The notes beneath the pieces were generated by a model. The model made no database searches and was not told the DNA's origin. It worked only from the letters and a program-made list of their open reading frames with translations. A program made the translations under genes and the position numbers. This document shows, one piece after another, positions 43,660-53,685 of a DNA stretch of 64,000 nucleotides (within the stretch, counting starts at the first letter, position 1; each line of letters begins with the position of its first letter). This DNA is from UBA2705 sp963977125 (GTDB lineage: Bacteria > Pseudomonadota > Alphaproteobacteria > Micavibrionales > Micavibrionaceae), in contig CAXBNJ010000008.1 of NCBI GenBank assembly GCA_963977125.1, positions 1-64,000 of the forward strand, read 5' to 3'.

Positions 43660-44853
43660 TTAAACCTCCTCAAAATCCAACATATTCATCATGTAGAGCT
43701 GCATTATAAAATCTTGTAGCAGCGCAAGCCCCCCCAATGCTTCAATATCATCCATCATAACGCCGTCATGGCTATTTAAATAGGTGATTAGCGGCTTATA
43801 AGCGGCCTGTACAGCGATTTCATGACCATAAACCGCCATGTGTAGCTTGCCATCATCAGACTCACTCACCGCCCATTTAACATACTCAGCGCGGGTGAGC
43901 TTCTCGCCCTCTTGTAGATATGCGATGAGCTCAACTTCAGTTAAACCATCTTCACGCAGTTCTATATTTTCGACATCATTATGGCTTGGCGTTGAAAAAT
44001 ACAAGGCGAGCCATTGCGAAAAATTCTCTCCACCAATCGCACCGAGCATATGATTTTTGATCTGCGCGCTGGCGCTTGTGTTATCCATGACAAAGGCGGC
44101 ACTATCGGCGGTTAAGCCTTGCCCGACATAGCGTATGTTTTGTTCGTCATCTTGCAGTTCAAGATACTGGCCATATTCAACCAGTAATTCTGAAAGTTTA
44201 GGGCCAAGAAAGCCAACGGAAAAAGTCATCGCTTCTTCGAGCGTTACGCCCTCATGCGCGAAGCGCGGCGGTATATAAATAATATCACCAATCGTCACGT
44301 CAAAAGCTTCGCCCTGAAAACCATTTTTAAGGATTTGATGACCGCCTTGATTGACCAATTCATCATCACGTACAGGGGCCGCGCCAATTTTCCAGCGGCG
44401 CTTGCCTTGCCCTTGCACTAAAAACACATGGTAGCTATCCATATGCGGCCCGACGCTGCCTTTCGGCGCGGAATAGCTGATCATAATATCATCAATCAAC
44501 CAGCGTGGCGCGAAATTGAAATGCTGTAATAATGCGGCCGTTTCAATATGATATTGTTCGACATTTTGCACCAGAAGGCTCCAATGCGAGCGCCCCAATG
44601 CGGCAAAATCTTTTTCAACGAAGGGGCCATGTTCATAGCGCCAAGGCGCAGCTTGATTATTGGGTGAATTATCAGGATTGGTGATCACAAGGCGAGACTT
44701 TACATCGTCTTCCATTGATAAAGCCGCGAGGCTATCGCCATCAATTAAGTCATTAAACACATCCGCATCAATCGCGCCGCGCACCACAAAAGGCTGCTTA
44801 CCCCAATAATTTTGATAAAAATCATCTATTGTCGGCATTTTTGATAAAAGCAT
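43660..44853 (-). CDS. roxA: RoxA/YcfD-like ribosomal protein uL16 oxygenase
   Basis: A 397-residue Fe(II)/2-oxoglutarate oxygenase with a JmjC/cupin-4 core. The metal motif HxD is in GPHMDSYHVFLVQGQGKRRWK (near residue 130) and the distal His in RFAHEGVTLEEAMTFSVGF. The C-terminal winged-helix-like part is typical. Characterised members hydroxylate an Arg of ribosomal protein uL16. GAGG precedes the ATG. It is the first gene of a two-gene operon with the YffB-like gene. Confidence 0.88.
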   Translation of the reverse strand: MLLSKMPTIDDFYQNYWGKQPFVVRGAIDADVFNDLIDGDSLAALSMEDDVKSRLVITNPDNSPNNQAAPWRYEHGPFVEKDFAALGRSHWSLLVQNVEQYHIETAALLQHFNFAPRWLIDDIMISYSAPKGSVGPHMDSYHVFLVQGQGKRRWKIGAAPVRDDELVNQGGHQILKNGFQGEAFDVTIGDIIYIPPRFAHEGVTLEEAMTFSVGFLGPKLSELLVEYGQYLELQDDEQNIRYVGQGLTADSAAFVMDNTSASAQIKNHMLGAIGGENFSQWLALYFSTPSHNDVENIELREDGLTEVELIAYLQEGEKLTRAEYVKWAVSESDDGKLHMAVYGHEIAVQAAYKPLITYLNSHDGVMMDDIEALGGLALLQDFIMQLYMMNMLDFEEV

Positions 44854-45006
44854 TTATGATCCTCAATGGTGTCGCTCAATGGCGTCGTTAGTGCAGTAGT
44901 ACTTTTTTACGGCATATTACCCCTAGGCACAAGACGCAAAGCCGATTACACTCTTTTTAAACCACGCGCCCACGGCGCGGCGCAGCCGATTAAGAGAGTT
45001 ACTATC

Positions 45007-45456
45007 ATGAAAATTTGGGTCGATGGGGATGCTTGCCCCAAACCAATCAAAGAAATCTTATTCCGCCTTGCTGATCGCGTCCAGATCACTGTGGTTTTTG
45101 TGGCCAATCAATGGCTACATTTACCGCAATCAAACTTCATTGAAATGATCCAAGTCGAAAACGGCCCCGATATTGCCGATGATAAAATTGCTGAGTTCTG
45201 CGTCGAGATAGACTTGGTCATTACCGCCGATATCCCCTTGGCCGCGCGCATAGTCAAAAAAGGCGCAATCGCCTTAGACCCACGCGGCACGCTATACGAC
45301 AAAAGTAACATTGGACAAAAGCTCTCTATGCGCGATTTTATGGATGAGCTGCGCGGCTCTGGCGTTGAAACGGGCGGGCCAAGCAGCTTTGGCCATAAAG
45401 AACGCCAGAATTTTGCCAATGCGTTGGATAAAATAATCGCTCAGCGTAAGCTATAA
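45007..45456 (+). CDS. yaiI: UPF0178 (YaiI/DUF188) family protein
   Basis: A 149-residue cytoplasmic protein, starting KIWVDGDACPKPIKEIL, with DLVITADIPLAARIVKKGA and DPRGTLYDKSNIG further on. The acidic, PIN-like arrangement of early and middle Asp residues suggests a nuclease-like fold, although the family's role is unknown. I start at 45007; the frame is open to an ATG at 44866, but those residues are not like the family. It is divergent from the RoxA-like gene. Confidence 0.9.
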   Translation: MKIWVDGDACPKPIKEILFRLADRVQITVVFVANQWLHLPQSNFIEMIQVENGPDIADDKIAEFCVEIDLVITADIPLAARIVKKGAIALDPRGTLYDKSNIGQKLSMRDFMDELRGSGVETGGPSSFGHKERQNFANALDKIIAQRKL

Positions 45457-45490
45457 AGCACATAACATAAGGTGCGGGGCTTGCTCCGCC

Positions 45491-48217
45491 TTATTTCAGC
45501 GGCGCAATTAACCTAAAGACCGTGCCTTTTTCTTGCGCTTCACAAACCAATGTTGCCCCTAACATATCCGCGCTTTTCTTCATCATATAAAGGCCCAGAC
45601 CTGATCCAAAAGACACTTTGGGATGGAAGCGTTTAAACATAGAAAACAGATTCTTGCGATGTGCTTCGCCTATACCAAGGCCGTTATCTTCAACTTCAAA
45701 AACAAATACAGCATCATCATTCCATGAACGAATGGCTAAATAAGGCTCGGCTTCATCGGGGTCTTGATATTTAATGGCATTCGAAATCAAGTTTTCAATG
45801 ATTAGAACAAGTCTGTTTTTCTGCATTATAATATCTTCTGTCAGCTGAATATCTATATGCAGCTTGATCCGCTCATAACCCTCCATATGATCCATCTTAG
45901 AAATTGCTTCTTGGACAAGATCCGCAACGTCAAGGCGCTGTATATCTTCGGCGACATTCTTGGTTTCTGTCAGTGATAAGATGTCCTGTACGAGTGTTTC
46001 AAGCTTCACAAGCGAATCCTTCACATGCGTTAAACACTTGCCTAGCTGGGGTTTATTATCGCTCTCAAGGGCTTTTTCTGCCATAGACAGAAGCGCAATG
46101 GACGACACGAGGGGGGAGCGTAAATCATGTGAGGTTCTATATGCAAATTCTTCCAATTCAGCATTCGATTCAGACAGTTTATCAATAAGCATTTCTTTTT
46201 CAGTCACATCGCGTGAAATCCCCAATATGAAACGTTCGCCATCGGTTTGTTCAAAGCGAATTTTTTGCGTATATAATGTGCGTGTGAAGCCATCAGGAAA
46301 CGTAATTGTCTCAACGGTTTCAGAATAACCCTCTTCAAAAGCTTTACGATCCATAGCAAAGAACTCTTCAGCTTCTTCATCTGAAAAGCCTTCTGACGTA
46401 TATTTCCCAATTACAGAATCCCGTTCATCTTTAGGGTACGCGTCTAAAAATGCTTTATTCGCCTCAATTAACTTTAATTTTTCATCTTTAACAAAAATAA
46501 AATCTGGGTTACTCGACATAATCAGTTCCAAAAAAGTTTTGGAATCAGTTATTTCTTGTGTTTTCTCCTCCACTAAACGCTTGATAACATCTGTTCTGGC
46601 CGTCACGACCAACATAAACAAGCTCGTAAACCCTGTGAAAAACAAACCACCAATCATGACAAACCAAAGAAGCCAGTTCTGCGTTGCCCCTTGATCTATA
46701 TGCGGAATAAAATTCAACCGCCAAGATCGGCCCGCCACTTCAAAATCATGGAAAATTTGATTTTCTTGCTCTAGAATAGGAGCGCTCGCGGTCATTTCTT
46801 TATTGTCGGCCGTACGTGAATCATAGAGCAGCACAGGGTGAGCGAAGCGCTCCCCTTCGACCTCCCCCCTATCAGATAGGATCAAATCAATACCGAGTTT
46901 TTTCGCTGCGTCATAAGTGCTCTCCATAAGAACAGGAAATGAAAAGACGCCATTACAATAGCCAATTAAAGCCGCGCGACGCTCATCAATACTTAAGTTT
47001 TCTATATCGGTATTATAAACTGGATAATAAATAACAAAGCCATAAGAATCTTCGTCTTGAACAATCGATAGACGCTCAGTGGCTAGGGCTTTACCGCTAT
47101 CACGCGCGGCATCTAAAACGGGGTAACGCATCCGACCGGCCACAGGATCTGCGCTATAGACATCAAAGCCTTGCGCTTTATAACCGCGTTCATAGGGCTC
47201 GGTATAAGCAATTGGAAAATAAACATCCTGCTTATCCATTTTTTGTAAAATACCAAAACTGGTACGCTGTTTAATTTCAAAATCAGAATAGCCTTGTTCT
47301 CTCATGCTCTGTACAAAAAACTCACGATCTTTATCTTCCACTTTGGGAATCCATGACAGGCCATAAACGCCTTTATTTTTGGCGAAAAAATGCTTTGTAA
47401 AGAGCTGAAATTCTTCACCAGAGACATAGTCAGATGAAGAAATAAAGCGCTCATTCGCGGAAAGCGTTTCTTGCGATACTGTCAATTCCCTTTGTAGGTT
47501 TAAGAAAAGTTCAAAGGCCTGACTCTTAAAGTGACGAAGCTTTTGATTTTCGTCGTATAATTTAACCGTGTAAAAAGAGTAAATAACCGTACTAAATATG
47601 GTCAGAAGAACAAAAAAGACGATAGATTTGCGCGCAGCGCTAATATAATAAAAAGTTGTTTTTGGCGCAAAAATGAGCAAGAGGACTGGTGTAAAAACAA
47701 TGATGCCCAATGCATCGCCCAGCCACCAAACTAGGAAATGGGAGAACAAGGCTTCTTGCCCAACAAACCCTACCAAGAACAGCGTAAGCGTGCCCATTGC
47801 CGCGCCAATAAGACAAGATAGCGTACCAAGGGAAATGATCTTAACGGAATCTTGAACCGATTCTAAAGCCGTTGGCAAAGTCATAAATTTTCGAATAATA
47901 GCCAATCCACAAAGCGCCTGCAGCGTTGCGCCAACTGCAATGGGCAGCGCAATCATTATCGCGCGGAGGTCGACAACCTCGTGATGATATAAAGACGTGC
48001 CCATCGCCCCAATAAGCACGGCCGGCCAATAACGCCAACCGAGCAACAAAAGAGCCGCAAGCGCGATCCCTGCAGATGGCCAAATCGCCGCGGCCTGCCC
48101 TGGGGGAATAACCAGCAATAAACTCAAACGTCCCGCCACATAATAACAAACGGCCAAAATCGCCACTTTTAACACATAGAGTAAAGAGCTTATATATACA
48201 GAGCGCGACATCATCAT
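45491..48217 (-). CDS. MASE1-CHASE-PAS sensor histidine kinase
   Basis: A 908-residue membrane sensor. In order: a MASE1-type membrane region (about 10-220; PPGQAAAIWPSAGIALAALLLLGWRYWP), a CHASE sensor domain (about 225-470; YGLSWIPKV, GYSDFEIKQR, DVYFPIAYTEP), another helix (about 505-530), a PAS domain (about 560-660), then the kinase. The His is in SHDLRSPLVSS, the N-box in ENLISNAIKYQ, and later G-boxes are VEDNGLGIG and GSGLGLYMMKK. No response regulator is encoded nearby. CHASE domains bind diverse small molecules, so the ligand is unknown. The start is uncertain because the region before the three ATGs has no clear ribosome binding site. Confidence 0.9.
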   Translation of the reverse strand: MMMSRSVYISSLLYVLKVAILAVCYYVAGRLSLLLVIPPGQAAAIWPSAGIALAALLLLGWRYWPAVLIGAMGTSLYHHEVVDLRAIMIALPIAVGATLQALCGLAIIRKFMTLPTALESVQDSVKIISLGTLSCLIGAAMGTLTLFLVGFVGQEALFSHFLVWWLGDALGIIVFTPVLLLIFAPKTTFYYISAARKSIVFFVLLTIFSTVIYSFYTVKLYDENQKLRHFKSQAFELFLNLQRELTVSQETLSANERFISSSDYVSGEEFQLFTKHFFAKNKGVYGLSWIPKVEDKDREFFVQSMREQGYSDFEIKQRTSFGILQKMDKQDVYFPIAYTEPYERGYKAQGFDVYSADPVAGRMRYPVLDAARDSGKALATERLSIVQDEDSYGFVIYYPVYNTDIENLSIDERRAALIGYCNGVFSFPVLMESTYDAAKKLGIDLILSDRGEVEGERFAHPVLLYDSRTADNKEMTASAPILEQENQIFHDFEVAGRSWRLNFIPHIDQGATQNWLLWFVMIGGLFFTGFTSLFMLVVTARTDVIKRLVEEKTQEITDSKTFLELIMSSNPDFIFVKDEKLKLIEANKAFLDAYPKDERDSVIGKYTSEGFSDEEAEEFFAMDRKAFEEGYSETVETITFPDGFTRTLYTQKIRFEQTDGERFILGISRDVTEKEMLIDKLSESNAELEEFAYRTSHDLRSPLVSSIALLSMAEKALESDNKPQLGKCLTHVKDSLVKLETLVQDILSLTETKNVAEDIQRLDVADLVQEAISKMDHMEGYERIKLHIDIQLTEDIIMQKNRLVLIIENLISNAIKYQDPDEAEPYLAIRSWNDDAVFVFEVEDNGLGIGEAHRKNLFSMFKRFHPKVSFGSGLGLYMMKKSADMLGATLVCEAQEKGTVFRLIAPLK

Positions 48218-48408
48218 TTATTACTTTACAGAGAAATACAAAAGAACAGGTCATTATTATAGCACAGCCAGAGGCGCTTTTAAACGAACTAAATATCCAT
48301 GAGTACGATGCCTTCAATGGGCTTGATCAAGATCAAGGCTGCTGCCCCTCATAAATACTAACATGTGAAGAGATATAAAGCCTTAAATACGTTTATGGGG
48401 GTCTAATC

Positions 48409-49398
48409 ATGCCTATTCAAAAACAAAATATAATACCAGAAACACAGCCAGAACTGATACAAACACAAATGCTCAATAACCTTCTTGTGCAACTGCGCCA
48501 GCTGCTTGAGAAAAACGAATCCGCCTTAGACGATGCGGGCGTACGCGAAGAAATAGATATTGTTTTAGACTGGGCTAAGCGCGCTGAAAAAGGCGACTTT
48601 GATGCCGAAGACATGTTAGAGCATGAAGGCTTTGCGCGGCTTAAATCAATTCAAAGTCGCCTGCAGCTAACAGCGCAAGAATATATGACTTTGGAAGATG
48701 AAAGCCCTGCTGAAAACCCACATGCCAGTGCTGACCCGCAGGATATGTTCAATGCGCGCAATGATCTTGTAAACACCATCACAACCATTTTAAAATTAAA
48801 GACCCAAGATAATTGGCAAGATGCCACAGCTGATAATATTGCCTTACATGTAGATATTGTGCATGAAGCGGTTGGCGTTTTTGACAATGAGGAAAGCTTA
48901 CAAGCCGCAATAGATGAATTAGAAGAACGCGGCTTTATGCGCCAAGAATTAAGCATATTGGCCGATGATAAAACGGTAGAAGACAAGCTTGATCATGTGT
49001 ATAAACGCGTCACTCATGCTCAAGATGATCCCGCTGCGCCGCGCACTATATTTATCCCTGATGAAACACGCGGCGATGCGCAAGGCGCCCTTATTGCGAC
49101 GCCACTTTATATTGCGGCGACCACAGCAAGCGCTGTAATTGTCGCTTCGGGCGGCACAATACTCAGTGCATTACTTGCCGCGAGCGCAGCGGGCGCTGTA
49201 GGCACGGCAATCGGCGCAGTCTTAGCGAATTTTGTGGCAAAACATCACGCTGATTATATTCTCTCACAGATAGAACGAGGCGGCCTGTTACTTTGGGTCA
49301 ATTTACGCAGTCCAGAGCAAGCTGATTTAGCCATAGATATTCTCAATAAACATAGCGCCCATAATGTTCACACCCATAACATCCCTCTATATGGCTAG
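48409..49398 (+). CDS. Hypothetical stress-type protein with glycine-zipper membrane hairpin
   Basis: A 329-residue protein. The first half is acidic and helical (LLVQLRQLLEKNESALDDAG, DEESPAENPH). A domain near residues 155-190 (HEAVGVFDNEESLQAAIDEL, then GFMRQELSIL) resembles the general-stress-protein-17M/YflT-like fold. A hydrophobic Ala/Gly-rich hairpin follows (about 225-275; ASAVIVASGGTILSALLAASAAGAVGTAIGAVLANF), then a second small alpha/beta stretch ending in HTHNIPLYG. Such domain-plus-glycine-zipper proteins are common under general stress control in alphaproteobacteria. The exact role is unknown. Confidence 0.65.
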   Translation: MPIQKQNIIPETQPELIQTQMLNNLLVQLRQLLEKNESALDDAGVREEIDIVLDWAKRAEKGDFDAEDMLEHEGFARLKSIQSRLQLTAQEYMTLEDESPAENPHASADPQDMFNARNDLVNTITTILKLKTQDNWQDATADNIALHVDIVHEAVGVFDNEESLQAAIDELEERGFMRQELSILADDKTVEDKLDHVYKRVTHAQDDPAAPRTIFIPDETRGDAQGALIATPLYIAATTASAVIVASGGTILSALLAASAAGAVGTAIGAVLANFVAKHHADYILSQIERGGLLLWVNLRSPEQADLAIDILNKHSAHNVHTHNIPLYG

Positions 49399-49436
49399 GG
49401 GCTTAGTTTAGATCACCAGACAAGCATGAAAACAAA

Positions 49437-49473
49437 CAAAAAGGGACGCATTCACATGCGCCCCTTTTTTTTA
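49437..49473 (+). terminator. Terminator after the stress-type gene
   Basis: Stem AAAGGG-CGCAT against ATGCG-CCCTTTT with one mismatch, a TCAC loop and a long T run. Confidence 0.85.
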
Positions 49474-49513
49474 ATAATAATAAACCTCATCGTAAAACAT
49501 AAAACCTAAAGCT

Positions 49514-51607
49514 TTACTCTGCTGCGCCTTCTTTATTCTTGCGCTTTGGCTTGCCTTTATCTTTATTGACTATTTTCTTCTTTTTCTTCTTTGGCTTGTC
49601 CTGTGGATGACCGCCCGCTGGGCTAAAGCCTTCACGTGTTTCGCGCTCCATGTCTTTTTTCTTAAACTTGCGCTTCACAGGCGCGCCAAATGGACCGATT
49701 TCGCGCGGTGCATCTGCACCTTGCTTGTTATCGCGGTTATATTCAGAGGGCTTAGAAGATGGTTTAGACTCTTGGAAACGTCTGCCTTCAGGCTTAGAGC
49801 GCCCTTCAGATTTAAAGCCCCCTTCTGACTTGTTATAGCCACCAGATTTACCGCCATCACGTGAACCGCCATAAGATTTTGACCCCTCTTTTGACCCGCC
49901 GTAAGATTTCTTCTTATCGCCATATTTACCCGCTGGCTTACCACCACCGTTTGAACGACGTGGTGGACGGCTATCTCTGTCGCCACGTGGCGCTCTGCTT
50001 TCAGCCGGCGCGGCTGGCACGCCTTCCATACGCGTGGCGACAACGTTATCTTCAACTTTGCCGCTTGGTCCGATCATTTCAAAGAATTTATCAACGCATT
50101 CTGGTGAAAGTTCAACATGTGTTTCTTTATCAAGAATGCGGATTGACCCGATTTGGCGCTTAGTCAATTGACCCGCGCTACACATCATCGGCATAATCCA
50201 GCGTGGCGCGGCGTTAACGTCATGCCCAACAGAAAGAGAAACCCACACACCATTTTTGAAGTTTTCTTGCTTCTTCTTCTTTTTATCAGAAGCATCTGCG
50301 CCAAGTAAGTCTTCTGGTGCTGGTTTTTGCGTATTATGCATACGTAATAAAGCTGCGGCAATTTGTTCAACGCCATAACGTTCAACAAGCTCAGCGGCGA
50401 AGGCTTTTTCTTCTTCTTTAACTGGTATGCTCAAGGCTGGGTCAGCCAAGAAGCGCTCACGATCACGCGCCATGACATCGTCAATAGAAGCCGGAGCACT
50501 CCAAACCGCATTAACATTGGCATTTTGGAGCATGCGATCCGTACGTGAACGTTGGTTATAAGGCACGATTAATGCACTTGTACCCTTACGACCGGCGCGG
50601 CCTGTACGGCCACTACGGTGCAATAAAAGGTCTTTGTTTTTTGGTAAATCGGCGTGAATAACCAATTCCAGCCCCGGTAAATCAATACCGCGCGCCGCAA
50701 CATCTGTCGCAACGCAGACTTTAGCGCGACCATCACGCAAAGATTGTAGCGCTTGGCTACGTTCATTTTGGCTCAGCTCACCCGATATGGACACAACCGA
50801 AAATCCCCGGTTATTCAAACGGCTGGTTAAGTGGTTCACGGCTGCACGCGTACCACAGAACACAATCGCGTTTTTCGCTTCATGAAAGCGCAATGTATTG
50901 ATGATCGCATTTTCGCGGTCACTCGGCGCAATAGTTAGCGCCTGATAGTCAATATCAATATGCTGTTCTTTTTCTTCCTTAGTCGTCACACGTACCGCAT
51001 CTTTTTGATAGCGGCGCGCCAAAGACAGGATAGATTTCGGCACAGTCGCCGAGAACATCAAAGTACGGCGGCCTTCTGGCGCAGTACCCAAAATATATTC
51101 AAGCTCATCACGGAACCCCATATCGAGCATTTCATCGGCTTCATCAAGCACAGCGACTTTCAAACCGCTTGTGTCAAAATAACCACGTTCAATATGATCA
51201 CGCAGGCGCCCTGGCGTACCAACAACAATATGGGGGCCTTTTTCCAAGGCGCGGCGCTCAGCGCGTATATCCATACCACCAACGCAAGAAATAACCCCAG
51301 CGCCACTAATTTGATACAGCCATTCCAACTCACGGCGAACTTGCAAAGCCAATTCACGCGTTGGCGCGATCACCAAAGCCAAAGGCTTGGCTGCCTTACC
51401 AAAAGATTGTTTGCCTTCAAATAAAGTCGCAGCCATCGCCAAACCAAAGGCTACGGTCTTACCAGAGCCTGTTTGTGCAGACACTAATAAATCAGCACTC
51501 TCAAGGTCATTACCCAAAACGGCTTTTTGGACGGGCGTTAATTCTGTGTAGCCGCGCTTAGTTAAAGCTTGGCTCAGCGCAGGATAAACGCCATCAAATT
51601 CTGTCAT
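49514..51607 (-). CDS. DEAD-box RNA helicase with basic C-terminal tail
   Basis: An ATP-dependent RNA helicase of 697 residues. Core motifs: TPVQKAVL, SAQTGSGKTVAFG, APTRELALQ, GTPGR, LDEADEMLDMGF, SATVP, and HRSGRTGRAGRKG. A DbpA-type RNA-binding domain is likely near 445-525 (VWVSLSVGHDVNAAPRWIMPMM, GSIRILDKETHVELS). The final 150 residues are Lys/Gly/Ser-rich, including a poly-Lys run, and disordered. I start at 51607, which gives MTEFDGVYPALSQAL; an upstream ATG at 51634 is less family-like. It probably unwinds rRNA or mRNA, and is the second such helicase in this window. Confidence 0.92.
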   Translation of the reverse strand: MTEFDGVYPALSQALTKRGYTELTPVQKAVLGNDLESADLLVSAQTGSGKTVAFGLAMAATLFEGKQSFGKAAKPLALVIAPTRELALQVRRELEWLYQISGAGVISCVGGMDIRAERRALEKGPHIVVGTPGRLRDHIERGYFDTSGLKVAVLDEADEMLDMGFRDELEYILGTAPEGRRTLMFSATVPKSILSLARRYQKDAVRVTTKEEKEQHIDIDYQALTIAPSDRENAIINTLRFHEAKNAIVFCGTRAAVNHLTSRLNNRGFSVVSISGELSQNERSQALQSLRDGRAKVCVATDVAARGIDLPGLELVIHADLPKNKDLLLHRSGRTGRAGRKGTSALIVPYNQRSRTDRMLQNANVNAVWSAPASIDDVMARDRERFLADPALSIPVKEEEKAFAAELVERYGVEQIAAALLRMHNTQKPAPEDLLGADASDKKKKKQENFKNGVWVSLSVGHDVNAAPRWIMPMMCSAGQLTKRQIGSIRILDKETHVELSPECVDKFFEMIGPSGKVEDNVVATRMEGVPAAPAESRAPRGDRDSRPPRRSNGGGKPAGKYGDKKKSYGGSKEGSKSYGGSRDGGKSGGYNKSEGGFKSEGRSKPEGRRFQESKPSSKPSEYNRDNKQGADAPREIGPFGAPVKRKFKKKDMERETREGFSPAGGHPQDKPKKKKKKIVNKDKGKPKRKNKEGAAE

Positions 51608-51939
51608 AATTTTCTCTTTCGGGGTATGTCCCAAGGGTTTTTAAATCAATTTAAAATACTATGTACAGTGTAAATGCCCAAAGCACAACAACTGCGATGA
51701 AAATTGTGGATAATTTTTTTTAGCGTGAGGTGAGGACTAGACTCACTTTATCGCCGAAAACAGATCCAAAACCAAACGACAAAAGGACCGATCACACCCC
51801 TCATTTGCTATATCCCCACCATCCCCCTTGCTGCACAGCCATGAATGCCGCATGATAGTGGGGGTATATTATCTATATCATCCCCTCTCTATATATTCTG
51901 AAATGTCTTGAAATATGTCCTGAACGGAGCCCCTTACTT
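51608..51939. other. 332-base gap between helicase and antiporter
   Basis: This divergent spacer has no gene I can support. A segment ATCCCCAC near 51822 is mirrored by GTGGGGGT near 51858, giving a possible stem of about eight bases with a long loop. No clear promoter boxes were picked out. The antiporter ATG is preceded by GGAG. Confidence 0.5.
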
Positions 51940-53166
51940 ATGAGTATCATCACTATCACCAGTATTTTGGTTACTTTTTGTGCGCTATTTTCTTATATTA
52001 ATTTTCGCTTTATCAAACTGCCAACGACGATCGGCATCATGGTTATGGCGCTGATTGCGGCGTCGTTCATTATCATGACACCGTTTTTAGGCATTGATAT
52101 TTTAGAGTCCGCCCATGATATGATGAATGGCATAGATTTCTCTGAAGCGTTACTGCATGGCATGTTGAGTTTTCTGCTTTTTGCGGGGGCGTTGCATGTT
52201 AACTGGGGGCGGCTACGTGAACAAAAATACATTATTGGTTTTATGGCGTTAATCGGCACCGTGGTTTCAACCGCGTTGGTTGGTTTGATTGTCTATCATT
52301 TATTCCCTGTATTGGGCTTTGATATAGCGCTTATTCATGCGCTGCTCTTTGGCGCGCTGATCTCACCGACTGACCCCATCGCCGTTATGGCGATTTTGAA
52401 AAAAGCCGGCGTCGCAAAATCATTAGAAACCAAAGTCGTCGGGGAATCATTATTTAACGATGGCATTGCGGTTGTAATCTTCATTGCGCTATTAGGCGTT
52501 GCGGCGCATGGCGAAGTCAGCGCCCCGCATATTGCGCTATTATTCGTCGAAGAAGCCCTTGGCGGCGCGCTGATCGGTGGCGTGCTTGGTTACATTGCTT
52601 TTTTAATGCTGCGTAGCGTTGATAATTACCAAGTCGAAATCTTCCTTACCCTTGCTTTGGTGATGGGCGGCTATGAACTTGCCAGATTCCTGCATACATC
52701 AGGGCCAATCGCCATGGTCGTGGCGGGGCTAATTGTTGGTAATGTCGGGCGCAGCCATGCTATGTCAGCGCATACCAAAGAAAACCTCGATAATTTTTGG
52801 GAGCTTATTGATGAATTTCTTAATGCGATTTTATTCTTACTTCTTGGCTTTAGCTTGCTGATTATCGAATTTGATAAAACCGCGCTTCAGGCAGGGCTTG
52901 TGATGATCCCGATTTTACTCTCTGTGCGCTATCTCTCCGTCGTGATTCCCATCACCTTCCTCAAACAATTCCGCAGCTTCAGCCCGGGCGCTGTGAATAT
53001 GCTGACATGGGGCGGCCTGCGCGGCGGTATATCCGTAGCGCTTGTTTTATCGCTGCCTGCCAGTGAAGTGCGTGACTTCCTTTTGCTCGTCACCTATTGC
53101 ATTGTGATGTTCTCGATCATCATACAAGGTTTAAGCATTGGTAAATTAGCGCGGCATTATCAGTAA
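51940..53166 (+). CDS. Na+/H+ antiporter, CPA1/NhaP type
   Basis: A 408-residue inner-membrane protein with about 12 membrane segments. The ion-binding region is in LLFGALISPTDPIAVMAIL (T-D-P) and GESLFNDGIAVVIFIAL (N-D), the usual CPA1 pair. LTWGGLRGGISVALVLSLP near residue 345 is another family motif, with a conserved Arg. It should exchange Na+ (or K+) for protons and help with pH or salt stress. GGAG lies before the ATG at eleven bases. It appears to be a single-gene unit. Confidence 0.93.
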   Translation: MSIITITSILVTFCALFSYINFRFIKLPTTIGIMVMALIAASFIIMTPFLGIDILESAHDMMNGIDFSEALLHGMLSFLLFAGALHVNWGRLREQKYIIGFMALIGTVVSTALVGLIVYHLFPVLGFDIALIHALLFGALISPTDPIAVMAILKKAGVAKSLETKVVGESLFNDGIAVVIFIALLGVAAHGEVSAPHIALLFVEEALGGALIGGVLGYIAFLMLRSVDNYQVEIFLTLALVMGGYELARFLHTSGPIAMVVAGLIVGNVGRSHAMSAHTKENLDNFWELIDEFLNAILFLLLGFSLLIIEFDKTALQAGLVMIPILLSVRYLSVVIPITFLKQFRSFSPGAVNMLTWGGLRGGISVALVLSLPASEVRDFLLLVTYCIVMFSIIIQGLSIGKLARHYQ

Positions 53167-53292
53167 AGCCGGTCAAATACTCCATTTGGGCCGCCACACA
53201 ACCGCATGAAAGCGGCGCCATAATTGACCCAGCCTCACTACGGCGTATACTTAAATTATGCGCTCTAAGACACAATAAAACAGGAGAAATTC

Positions 53293-53685
53293 ATGGAATA
53301 CGCAATCGCTTTAATGACCGGGCTGACTTTATTTATAATAGGGCTTTCTTGCACCTTGCGTGCAAAAGACTGGTCCGCGTGGCTTGGAACCCTCCGTGGC
53401 AAAGAATCCTTTCATGCCCTGCCCATTGGCGCATTTGAAGTCGCTTTTTGCGCACTTTTATTATCCCTACACCAAGTGTGGAGCGGTCCTTTTGTGCTTG
53501 TCTCGTTAATTTGGTTTCTCGGTATAATTGAAGGCACGCTCTATTTATTATACCCCGCAGCTTTAAGCAAAGTTATTGGCTTATTCATGCCCAATTGTTT
53601 AAAAATATTACCCGTCTTCGGTATAATAATCACAGCTTTAGGGGGATTCATTTTATATCAATCCTGGCTTATCGGAGCGATATAA
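53293..53685 (+). CDS. Small four-helix membrane protein, unknown
   Basis: A 130-residue protein with four hydrophobic segments: about 5-22 (IALMTGLTLFIIGLSCTLR), 48-65, 72-90 and 105-125. Charged residues (LGTLRGKESFH) lie in the first loop. No family is recognised. GGAG precedes the ATG. Its 3' end overlaps the convergent gene at 53658 by 28 bases. Confidence 0.65.
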   Translation: MEYAIALMTGLTLFIIGLSCTLRAKDWSAWLGTLRGKESFHALPIGAFEVAFCALLLSLHQVWSGPFVLVSLIWFLGIIEGTLYLLYPAALSKVIGLFMPNCLKILPVFGIIITALGGFILYQSWLIGAI

